Assembly: GCF_000364165.2 (NCBI RefSeq) | Contig: NZ_CP097810.1 | Coordinates: 310,001-374,000 of the forward strand | Length of the DNA stretch: 64,000 nucleotides | Reading direction: 5' to 3' | From: Clostridium sp. MD294 | Lineage (GTDB): Bacteria > Bacillota > Clostridia > Lachnospirales > Anaerotignaceae | Position numbers and translations under genes: made by a program | In this document: positions 18,875-25,676 of the stretch, one piece after another | Numbering within the stretch: the stretch's first letter is position 1 | How the letters are laid out: every line of letters starts with the position of its first letter | Notes under the pieces: model-generated | Told to the model about the DNA's origin: nothing | The model's input: the letters and a program-made list of their open reading frames with translations, nothing else | Databases searched by the model: none

Positions 18875-18910
18875 TTAAAACAGTAATAGTATTTACTTTT
18901 AATTATTTGC

Positions 18911-18982
18911 TGACCCGTAAGGGAATCGAACCCTTGTTTCAGCCGTGAGAGGGCCGCGTCTTGACCGCTTGACCAACGGGCC
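18911..18982 (-). tRNA. tRNA-Glu (anticodon CTC)
   Basis: 72 bases. Acceptor GGCCCGT/ACGGGTC with a G-U at the second pair, anticodon loop CTCTCAC giving CTC, T-arm GGGTTCGATTCCC. CCA not encoded. CTC is the minor Glu reader beside the usual TTC, so another tRNA-Glu is expected elsewhere. Confidence 0.95.
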
Positions 18983-18999
18983 TCATATAGAAAAAGTAA

Positions 19000-19073
19000 T
19001 AGCGGAGAAGGGATTTGAACCCCTGACACCGCGGGTATGAACCGCGTGCTCTAGCCAACTGAGCTACTCCGCC
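19000..19073 (-). tRNA. tRNA-Met, elongator type (anticodon CAT)
   Basis: 74 bases, beginning GGCGGAGTAGCTCAG and ending CTCCGCTA. The anticodon loop is TTCATAC. The first pair is G-U rather than the unpaired C-A of initiator tRNA, and the body matches elongator tRNA-Met rather than the CAT-bearing tRNA-Ile. CCA not encoded. First gene of the tRNA operon. Confidence 0.93.
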
Positions 19074-19113
19074 ACATCAACTATTTTCTTTTTATTTGTT
19101 TGCTACTTGACCT

Positions 19114-19142
19114 ATTATAAAGGGCAATTTTATATTTGTCAA
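19114..19142 (-). promoter_or_regulatory. Perfect consensus promoter of the tRNA operon
   Basis: TTGACA (19137-19142), 17-base spacer, TATAAT (19114-19119) on the minus strand, 40 bases before tRNA-Met. Full match to the sigma-A consensus, as expected of a stable-RNA promoter. Confidence 0.92.
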
Positions 19143-19161
19143 TACTTTTTTTGACATTATT

Positions 19162-19470
19162 TTAATTTTTTGAATTATTTACATAAAGTATTTCATTTGG
19201 CATAACAAGACCTAGCTGTTGTCTTGCTACTTTTTCAATGTAGGCATCGCTGTTATAATATTCTTTTTCTCTAATATATTCAGCGTTTTTTTGCTGCTCC
19301 TGTTGTATCTGTACTAAAATTTCTTCTGCTTCTTGTTTATATTTTCCATACATACTTAGCTGACTTGCTATACCTACTGAAATAGCAATAAAAAACAATA
19401 CCATAAAAAATAATACAATTGTTCTGTCAAAAGGTCGTCTTCTTTTTGCTGCTTTTATGGCTTTTTTCAT
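19162..19470 (-). CDS. divIC: Septum formation initiator family protein (DivIC/FtsB)
   Basis: A 102-residue bitopic protein: basic N-terminus (KKAIKAAKRRRPFDR), one membrane helix at about residues 20-40, an extracellular coiled coil (YKQEAEEILVQIQQEQQKN), then the conserved tail DAYIEKVARQQLGLVMPNEIL. DivIC works with DivIB and FtsL in the division complex. It follows yabQ by 48 bases, the conserved yabP-yabQ-divIC order of spore-forming Firmicutes. Confidence 0.92.
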   Translation of the reverse strand: MKKAIKAAKRRRPFDRTIVLFFMVLFFIAISVGIASQLSMYGKYKQEAEEILVQIQQEQQKNAEYIREKEYYNSDAYIEKVARQQLGLVMPNEILYVNNSKN

Positions 19471-19518
19471 AATAAAATTCTCCTTTTGTACAAAAGACAG
19501 TTCCCTTTTTTGCTTCTT

Positions 19519-20031
19519 CTATTTCTTATGAAACAATATTTTTACATTTCTACGAATATTTCTTTTCTTTATTTTTACATATCCTTTACAAAATTGCAAC
19601 ACTTTTTTCATTTTTTTGCGTAGAAATGTATCTGTTTTTTGTACAGGTTTACGTACTAACATATAAACAAGCCTAAAAGGTGTTAACAGTATTGTAATAA
19701 AAGTGATAATTATTTTGTGAATTATTACAACAATTTTGTCAGAAATTTTGTTAACAATGGGACTTATTGTCAAAAAATACAGTATCATTCCTAAAAAAGC
19801 CCCTATGATAACAAAAAAACGAATTTCACCATGATTTTTTTGTAAAAGCATAAAAAAGAGTAAAAATGCCATGCCCAACCAATAAAAAGCATCTTCTAAT
19901 TGTATTAATATCATATTATGTGGTATCATTTTTCTAAAAATACGTAATCCATCATATACAGCTGCAATCAAAGCACCTACTATTGTAATACATAAAAACA
20001 GTTTTGCTTGTTCATTGAGAGAAAGTATCAT
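19519..20031 (-). CDS. yabQ: Spore cortex biosynthesis protein YabQ
   Basis: A 170-residue mother-cell membrane protein with four helices in the first 110 residues (YDGLRIFRKMIPH and LEDAFYWLGMAFLLFFML are characteristic) and a strongly basic C-terminal tail of about 50 residues. Required for spore cortex in Bacillus subtilis. Sits between yabP and divIC, 16 bases after yabP. Start ATG with AAGGGGGA. Confidence 0.9.
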   Translation of the reverse strand: MILSLNEQAKLFLCITIVGALIAAVYDGLRIFRKMIPHNMILIQLEDAFYWLGMAFLLFFMLLQKNHGEIRFFVIIGAFLGMILYFLTISPIVNKISDKIVVIIHKIIITFITILLTPFRLVYMLVRKPVQKTDTFLRKKMKKVLQFCKGYVKIKKRNIRRNVKILFHKK

Positions 20032-20047
20032 ATTATTTTCCCCCTTA

Positions 20048-20332
20048 TTATTTAAAAATACGGTTTAAAAAACTGTTTTTTGTTTTTGTTATACCATTTT
20101 CACTATATTCTATGCTATCTATTGCACCATCAATGCTAACTTCTCCTTCATCTAAATTAAGTTTGCCCACATGAATATTATTTCCTCGCAATATAAGCAT
20201 ACCTTTTTCTGTTTCTGCTATAATGCTTTCTTCGTCAAAAGATAATACATCTAATACACCAGTAATGCTCATTCTTTCTCTGTCTTCCAGCGTCAATTTA
20301 TGTCGTGTATCCTTTTTTGTTCCTTCTGCCAA
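20048..20332 (-). CDS. yabP: Sporulation protein YabP
   Basis: A 94-residue soluble protein starting AEGTKKDTRHKLTLEDRERM and containing SITGVLDVLSFDEESIIAETEKG, characteristic of the YabP family. A TTG at 20330-20332 is used, six bases after GGAGGGG; a TTG five codons upstream lies inside that site and is rejected. In B. subtilis yabP and yabQ are sigma-E genes of the mother cell; I could not identify a sigma-E promoter here. Confidence 0.9.
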   Translation of the reverse strand: MAEGTKKDTRHKLTLEDRERMSITGVLDVLSFDEESIIAETEKGMLILRGNNIHVGKLNLDEGEVSIDGAIDSIEYSENGITKTKNSFLNRIFK

Positions 20333-20476
20333 AACAATCCCCTCCAAAAATAAAATACAAAGACATAATAATACTACCTTAAAGTTACAATACTTTTGAT
20401 ATTTGCTCCAAAAAAGGTATTTTAGCCTTCTGTCTTTGTTTCATTATATGGACAGAGATGTCATTTCAGAACAATA

Positions 20477-20716
20477 TTACAAACTTTTATACATAGCAGA
20501 AGCATCTTCTTTTTTAATTGCTTCATTTAAATTAAGTACTTCTACTTTTGTGATACGACTGCCAAATTTAATTTCTATTATATCACCTATTTTTACATCA
20601 GCACCAGCTTTTACCACTTTTCCATTTATTGTTACACGTCCTGCATCACATGCTTCATTTGCTATTGTTCTTCTTTTAATGATACGAGATACTTTTAAAA
20701 ACTTGTCTACTCTCAT
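20477..20716 (-). CDS. rqcP: S4-domain ribosome quality-control factor RqcP
   Basis: A 79-residue S4 RNA-binding protein (MRVDKFLKVSRIIKRRTIANEACDAGRV), the YabO/RqcP family that helps RqcH add alanine tails to stalled nascent chains on the 50S subunit. The start is the ATG at 20714-20716, five bases after AGAGGTGG; the GTG three codons earlier is part of that site. Gene order mazG, hup, rqcP, yabP is the standard one in spore-formers. Confidence 0.92.
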   Translation of the reverse strand: MRVDKFLKVSRIIKRRTIANEACDAGRVTINGKVVKAGADVKIGDIIEIKFGSRITKVEVLNLNEAIKKEDASAMYKSL

Positions 20717-20751
20717 ATTTTCCACCTCTTTATTTAATATATTGTTTACAG

Positions 20752-20786
20752 CGATAAAAAAATCTACACAGTAATTGTGTAGATTT
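20752..20786 (-). terminator. Terminator after hup
   Basis: AAATCTACACA / TGTGTAGATTT, an 11-bp perfect stem with a five-base loop, followed by TTTTT on the minus strand. Confidence 0.9.
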
Positions 20787-20827
20787 ATTTTTAACGCAGT
20801 ATAAAAATACTGTAATAATACTGTGCT

Positions 20828-21106
20828 TTATTCTTTATTAATTGCGTCTTTTAAAGCTTTACCTGCTTTAAATCTTGGTGCTTTTGATGCTGGAATAGGC
20901 ATTGGTTCTCCTGTTTTTGGATTTCTGCCTTCTCTTGCAGCTCTTTCTACTACTTCAAATGTACCAAATCCAACTAATTGTACTTTACCATCTTGTGCTA
21001 ATTCGTTTGTAACAACTTCCTCAAATGCTTTCAATGCTTTTTCAGCATCTTTTTTACTCATTTCTGCTTTTTCAGCCATTGCTGCAACTAAATCGGATTT
21101 ATTCAT
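20828..21106 (-). CDS. hup: HU-family DNA-binding protein
   Basis: A 92-residue histone-like protein beginning MNKSDLVAAMAEKAEMSKKD, with the DNA-arm motif VGFGTFEVVERAAREGRNPKTGE. Dimeric nucleoid protein. Its promoter must lie in mazG, only 23 bases upstream, or it is cotranscribed with mazG. A strong terminator follows. Confidence 0.97.
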   Translation of the reverse strand: MNKSDLVAAMAEKAEMSKKDAEKALKAFEEVVTNELAQDGKVQLVGFGTFEVVERAAREGRNPKTGEPMPIPASKAPRFKAGKALKDAINKE

Positions 21107-21129
21107 ATTTTGTCCTCCTTATAAAAAAG

Positions 21130-21918
21130 TTATTCTTCTGTTGGACTTTTGCTGTGCTTCGCCTGCAACCAAAACAGTTCCAACTCCTCCAGAGTCATGT
21201 CAGAAAGACTTCTGTTGTCCATCAGAGCATACTGCTCGACACACTCAAATCTATTTATAAACTTTTTAACAGCTTTTGTCAAGGCAAACTCTGGATTTAT
21301 TTCTAAAAATGTTGAAACATTTACTAATGCAAGTAGTAAATTACCAAGTTCTTTTTGTTGGCATTGCTGTGATTTTGTAAAAGAATGTTCAAATTTTTGA
21401 AGTTGTTTCTGTACATTTTCAATAGATTGCTCTATCGTTTCAAAATAAAAGCCTGCTTGTTTTGCTTTTTTTTGTATTTTTTGAGCTTTAATAAGTGCTG
21501 GCAAAGCATCTGCAATATTTTTCATACTTTCTGCTTGTGTTTTATAATTTTTTTCTTTGTTTTTGATTTGTTCCCAATTTTGTAACACTTCTTGGGGTGT
21601 ATTTACTTTTTCTTTTGCAAATATATGAGGGTGTCTTGTTATCATTTTTTCACTGATTGCTGTAATGACATCAGACAAATCAAAATTTCCTTTCTCTTCT
21701 TCTATTTGAGCATGAAATACTACTTGCAAAAGCACATCTCCTAATTCTTCTTTTAAATTTTGTATATCATTTTTTTCTATAGCGTCTACAGCTTCATAAG
21801 CTTCTTCTAACATTGCTACTTTTAATGTTTGATGTGTTTGTACTTTGTCCCAAGGACAACCGTCTTCTGCACGTAGGTGTGCTATAATTTTTTTGAAATC
21901 CTCTAATGTATATTTCAA
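21130..21918 (-). CDS. mazG: Nucleoside triphosphate pyrophosphohydrolase MazG
   Basis: A 262-residue all-alpha NTP-PPase that hydrolyses NTPs, including aberrant ones, to NMP and pyrophosphate. The first MazG domain has CPWDKVQTHQTLK, the metal-binding EEAYEAVDAIE and EELGDVLLQVVFHAQ; the second, degenerate domain fills residues 150-262. Starts at a TTG (21916-21918) eight bases after AGGAGG. Head of the hup-rqcP-yabPQ-divIC block. Confidence 0.95.
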   Translation of the reverse strand: MKYTLEDFKKIIAHLRAEDGCPWDKVQTHQTLKVAMLEEAYEAVDAIEKNDIQNLKEELGDVLLQVVFHAQIEEEKGNFDLSDVITAISEKMITRHPHIFAKEKVNTPQEVLQNWEQIKNKEKNYKTQAESMKNIADALPALIKAQKIQKKAKQAGFYFETIEQSIENVQKQLQKFEHSFTKSQQCQQKELGNLLLALVNVSTFLEINPEFALTKAVKKFINRFECVEQYALMDNRSLSDMTLEELELFWLQAKHSKSPTEE

Positions 21919-21954
21919 ATTGTTTTCCTCCTAAATTTCTATCAATATTGACAG

Positions 21955-21982
21955 TTGATAAATGTAATGTTTATGGTATAAT
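21955..21982 (+). promoter_or_regulatory. Probable promoter of the nfn operon
   Basis: TTGATA (21955-21960), 16-base spacer, TATAAT (21977-21982), 63 bases before the nfnA ATG. A TTGACA six bases further upstream would need a 23-base spacer. Confidence 0.6.
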
Positions 21983-22045
21983 TGTAACAAATTTCTTTCA
22001 AAAAACAATACATACAAGTGTTTAAATAAAAAAGGAGATGGGTAT

Positions 22046-22888
22046 ATGTTTAAAATTGTTTCAAAAAAGGAACTGAATGAAGCAGTAACAATGCTTGAAA
22101 TTGAAGCACCTTTTGTAGCAAAAAAAGCAAAAGCAGGTCAGTTTATCATATTTAGAGTAGATGAATACAGTGAAAGAGTACCTTTAACTATTGCAGACTA
22201 TGATAGAGAAAAAGGTACTGTAACAGTAATATTTCAAAAAGTAGGATTATCTACAAAATTATTAGGTGCAAAAAAAGAGGGAGAAAGTATTACTGATTTT
22301 GTAGGGCCGTTAGGTGTTGCAACAGACTATGAAAACTTTAAAAAAGTAGCAGTAATAGGCGGTGGTGTTGGTTGTGCTATTGCTTATCCTCAAGCAAAAG
22401 CTTTGCATAAAATGGGTGTAGAAGTAGATGTTATTGTAGGCTTTAGAAACAAAGATATTGTCATATTAGAAGATGAAATGAAAGCAGTTAGTACAAATTA
22501 TTATTTGACTACAGATGATGGTTCTTACGGCGAAAAAGGATTTGTAACAGATAAATTAAAATCACTCATAGAAGCAGGAAACAATTATGATGCAGTGATT
22601 GCAATAGGGCCTATTCCTATGATGAAATTTGTAAGTATTGCCACAAAACCATACGACATCAAAACCATTGTAAGCCTTAATCCTATTATGATTGATGGTA
22701 CTGGTATGTGTGGTGGCTGTCGTGTTACAGTAGGCGGAAAAATAAAATTTGCTTGTGTAGATGGCCCTGATTTTGACGGTCACAAAGTAGATTTTGATGA
22801 ATTAATGAATAGAAATTCTATTTATAAAGAGAGAGAAGCAGAAGAAGCACAAACACATATTTGCCGTTTGACTGGCGAAAAACGATAA
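22046..22888 (+). CDS. nfnA: NfnA: FAD/NAD-binding subunit of the ferredoxin-NADP+ transhydrogenase
   Basis: A 280-residue flavoprotein of the sulfide dehydrogenase/DHOD electron-transfer (SudB) type. Residues 1-95 are the FAD beta-barrel (RVPLTIADYD), followed by an NAD(P) Rossmann half (VAVIGGGVGCAIAYPQAKAL) and a C-terminal iron-sulfur cysteine cluster (GTGMCGGCRVTVGGKIKFACVDG). With NfnB it couples NADH and reduced ferredoxin oxidation to NADP+ reduction by electron bifurcation, typical of anaerobes. Overlapping annotation as sulfide dehydrogenase subunit is possible, but the NfnB partner favours Nfn. Confidence 0.88.
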   Translation: MFKIVSKKELNEAVTMLEIEAPFVAKKAKAGQFIIFRVDEYSERVPLTIADYDREKGTVTVIFQKVGLSTKLLGAKKEGESITDFVGPLGVATDYENFKKVAVIGGGVGCAIAYPQAKALHKMGVEVDVIVGFRNKDIVILEDEMKAVSTNYYLTTDDGSYGEKGFVTDKLKSLIEAGNNYDAVIAIGPIPMMKFVSIATKPYDIKTIVSLNPIMIDGTGMCGGCRVTVGGKIKFACVDGPDFDGHKVDFDELMNRNSIYKEREAEEAQTHICRLTGEKR

Positions 22889-22928
22889 ATATAATATATG
22901 TTTTGATAGTAAAAGGGGGATATTAGCA

Positions 22929-24323
22929 ATGCCTAATATGAATACAACAAAAATGAAAATGCCTGAACAAGCACCAGACATTAGAAATAAAAATTTTGAA
23001 GAAGTTGCACTTGGTTATACGGAACAAATGGCTATAGAAGAAGCACAACGCTGTTTAAATTGCAAACATAAACCTTGTGTTAGTGGTTGTCCTGTCAATG
23101 TTAGAATACCAGAATTTATTGCAGAAGTAGCAAAAGGGGAATTTTTAAAAGCATACGAAGTGATTACTACTACAAATGCACTTCCTGCAGTATGTGGTAG
23201 AGTATGTCCTCAAGAAAGTCAATGCGAAGCAAAATGTGTTAGAGGAGTAAAGGGAGAGCCTGTTGCTATAGGTAGACTAGAAAGATTTGTAGCAGATTGG
23301 TATATGGAACATCATGGCAATATCATGCCTCAAAAACCAGCTTCTAATGGCAAAAAAGTAGCAATAATAGGTTCTGGACCTTCTGGACTTGCTTGTGCAG
23401 GGGATTTAGCAAAATTAGGCTATGATGTAACTATATTTGAAGCATTTCACACTGCTGGAGGTGTTTTAGTATACGGCATACCAGAATTTAGGCTTCCTAA
23501 AGCAATTGTACAAAAAGAAATTGACAAACTTTCTGCTATGGGTGTCAATGTTATGACAAATATGGTAATTGGTAAAGTACTTTCTATAGATGAATTATTA
23601 GAAGATATGGATTTTCATGCTATTTTTATTGGTTCTGGTGCAGGACTACCTTCTTTTATGGGCATAGAAGGAGAGGCACTTGTGGGAGTGTATTCTGCAA
23701 ATGAATACTTAACACGTATTAATTTAATGAAATCTTATATCGAACAATATGATACACCTATTAAAAAGAGTAAAGCAGTTGCAGTTGTAGGTGGTGGCAA
23801 TGTCGCTATGGACGCTGCAAGATGTGCTAAAAGATTAGGAGCAGAACACGTATATATTGTATATCGCCGTTCTGAGGTAGAAATGCCTGCTCGTTTGGAA
23901 GAAATCCACCACGCCAAAGAAGAAGGCATTGCATTTCATTTTTTAAGAAATCCTGTTAAAATATTAAATGATGGCACAGGAAAAGTTTGCGGTATAGAAT
24001 GTCAGGTAATGGAACTGGGAGAGCCTGACGCTAGTGGAAGAAGAAGACCTATAGCAGTAGAAGGTTCTAATTATGTTTTAGATGTAGATACTGTTGTAAT
24101 GTCAATAGGAACTTCTCCTAACCCTCTTATTAGAAGTACTACAGAAGGGCTAGAAACAAACAAAAAAGGTTGTTTGATAGTAAATGAAGATACTAATGAA
24201 ACAACAAGGCAAGGCATTTATGCAGGCGGTGATGCTGTAACAGGTGCTGCAACCGTAATACTTGCTATGGGTGCAGGCAAAAAAGCTGCAAAATCTATTG
24301 ATGAATATTTAAAAAATGCTTAA
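22929..24323 (+). CDS. nfnB: NfnB: NADPH-binding, 4Fe-4S flavoprotein subunit (GltD-like)
   Basis: A 464-residue protein of the glutamate synthase small-subunit family. The N-terminus has two iron-sulfur cysteine sets (CLNCKHKPCVSGCP and CGRVCPQESQCEAKC), then the FAD fold GSGPSGLACAGDLAKLG near residue 145 and the NAD(P) fold VVGGGNVAMDAARCAKRLG near residue 285, ending with IYAGGDAVTGAATVI. No GltB large subunit is nearby, and nfnA is 41 bases upstream, so this is Nfn or SudA rather than glutamate synthase. Confidence 0.88.
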   Translation: MPNMNTTKMKMPEQAPDIRNKNFEEVALGYTEQMAIEEAQRCLNCKHKPCVSGCPVNVRIPEFIAEVAKGEFLKAYEVITTTNALPAVCGRVCPQESQCEAKCVRGVKGEPVAIGRLERFVADWYMEHHGNIMPQKPASNGKKVAIIGSGPSGLACAGDLAKLGYDVTIFEAFHTAGGVLVYGIPEFRLPKAIVQKEIDKLSAMGVNVMTNMVIGKVLSIDELLEDMDFHAIFIGSGAGLPSFMGIEGEALVGVYSANEYLTRINLMKSYIEQYDTPIKKSKAVAVVGGGNVAMDAARCAKRLGAEHVYIVYRRSEVEMPARLEEIHHAKEEGIAFHFLRNPVKILNDGTGKVCGIECQVMELGEPDASGRRRPIAVEGSNYVLDVDTVVMSIGTSPNPLIRSTTEGLETNKKGCLIVNEDTNETTRQGIYAGGDAVTGAATVILAMGAGKKAAKSIDEYLKNA

Positions 24324-24351
24324 CCATATTAAATAATAGGAGTGTGTAACA

Positions 24352-24816
24352 ATGAGAAGGAAAGAAAGAGAAATTACACAGCCAGAACAAATATATGAAA
24401 TTATAAAAAAATGTGATGTATGTCGTATTGCCTTTTTTGACAAAGATTTTCCTTATATTGTGCCTCTAAATTTTGGTGCAACATTCGAAAATGGTGTATT
24501 TACACTTTATTTTCATGGAGCAGATGCAGGCAAAAAAATGGCTTTATTAGAGCAAAACAATGCTGTTGCATTTGAAATGGACTGTAAACACACATTAGTA
24601 GAAGGACAAAAAGCCTGTGATTATACTATGAAATATCAAAGTGTATGTGGCACAGGATATTTACAAAAATTGTCAGAAGAACAAAAAGTACAAGCTTTTT
24701 CTATTATTATGAAACAATACACAAATAAAGAAGTTTGTTTTCAGCCAGAAAGAATAAAAGCAACTGTTGTATTAAAGCTAACTGTAAATCAAATTACAGC
24801 AAAATCAAATATATAA
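24352..24816 (+). CDS. Nim-like FMN-binding (PNPOx-fold) protein
   Basis: A 154-residue split-barrel flavin protein resembling the nitroimidazole-resistance (NimA) and pyridoxamine-5'-phosphate oxidase-like family. Characteristic stretches: CRIAFFDKDFPYIVPLNFG and FHGADAGKKMALLEQNNAVAFEMDC. It lies 28 bases after nfnB with its own GGAG site, so it is cotranscribed with an NADPH supplier; a flavin reductase role is plausible but unproven. Whether it confers nitroimidazole resistance cannot be told from sequence. Confidence 0.85.
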   Translation: MRRKEREITQPEQIYEIIKKCDVCRIAFFDKDFPYIVPLNFGATFENGVFTLYFHGADAGKKMALLEQNNAVAFEMDCKHTLVEGQKACDYTMKYQSVCGTGYLQKLSEEQKVQAFSIIMKQYTNKEVCFQPERIKATVVLKLTVNQITAKSNI

Positions 24817-24844
24817 AATTTTTTAATGATAAAGGAGTAATAAC

Positions 24845-25453
24845 ATGACTATTCAAACATTTGAAATGGGTTCTATTGGTACAAACTGCTATGTAGTATC
24901 TGATGAAAAAGGCAACTGTGCCATTGTAGACTGTGATGGCAACACTACAGAACTTTATAACTACATTTCAAAAAACAATTTAAAACCTAGCCATATACTT
25001 TTAACACATGGACATTTTGACCATATTGGTGCAGTGGAAGAAGTACAGCAAAAATATGGCTGTAAAATATATGCTTGTCAAAAAGAAGCTGCATTACTTT
25101 CTGACCCTGTATTAAATGCTTCTAATATGTCTTACAAACCTCTATGTTTAACTGCTGATGTCTGGGTAAAAGAAGGAGATATTATCACAGTAGGAGATTT
25201 AGAATTTAAAGTACTTGAAACACCAGGACATACAGAAGGCAGTATTTGTTTTATGATAGAAAATGCTATATTGTCTGGTGATACATTATTTTTAGGTTCT
25301 TGTGGTAGAGTAGATTTTCCTACAGGCGACCCTACTGCTATGATGGCTTCATTAAAAAGACTGAAAAATTTAGAAGGAGATTATACTGTATATCCTGGAC
25401 ATGGCCCTTCTACTACATTAGAATATGAAAGAAAAACAAATCCTTTTATGTAA
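24845..25453 (+). CDS. Metallo-beta-lactamase-fold hydrolase (YqgX/GloB-like)
   Basis: A 202-residue hydrolase with the binuclear zinc motif THGHFDH at about residue 55, TPGHTEGSICF at about 130, SGDTLFLGSCGRVDFP at about 145 and the final YPGHGPST. This set matches the small glyoxalase-II-like family. Last gene of the nfnA-nfnB-nim operon (28-base spacing), followed by a terminator. The substrate, perhaps a glutathione- or bacillithiol-like thioester, is unknown. Confidence 0.85.
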   Translation: MTIQTFEMGSIGTNCYVVSDEKGNCAIVDCDGNTTELYNYISKNNLKPSHILLTHGHFDHIGAVEEVQQKYGCKIYACQKEAALLSDPVLNASNMSYKPLCLTADVWVKEGDIITVGDLEFKVLETPGHTEGSICFMIENAILSGDTLFLGSCGRVDFPTGDPTAMMASLKRLKNLEGDYTVYPGHGPSTTLEYERKTNPFM

Positions 25454-25493
25454 AATATTAAAACAAAAAAATATTTTAATTTAATAAAAAAAT

Positions 25494-25536
25494 TTTAAAA
25501 CACTTCACTTCGCTTAAATTAGGCAAGTGTTGTGTT
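25494..25536 (+). terminator. Terminator of the nfn operon
   Basis: AAAACACTTCACTT pairs with AAGTGTTGTGTTTT with an internal mismatch at TTC/GTT, followed by a U run. Confidence 0.7.
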
Positions 25537-25573
25537 TTTCATTAAAAATAGAATAATTGTGATATATTGCACA

Positions 25574-25601
25574 TTGATACAATATGTGGTATTGTTATAT
25601 A
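25574..25601 (+). promoter_or_regulatory. Candidate nrdDG promoter with a dyad in the spacer
   Basis: TTGATA (25574-25579), 16-base spacer, TATATA (25596-25601). The spacer is largely the dyad ACAATA-TGTGG-TATTGT (25579-25595), a possible repressor site. It does not match the 16-bp NrdR box consensus. Confidence 0.4.
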
Positions 25602-25676
25602 TCAAAGAACACTTTATATTGTGTTTTATTTGCAATAAAAATAATGCTTATATTGTTTATCAAGGAGGTTTATGCT

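Noticed and set aside
25550-25600. NrdR boxes upstream of nrdD
   Set aside because: TGTGATATATTGCACA and the nearby dyad do not fit the ACACWATATATWGTGT consensus in either orientation.
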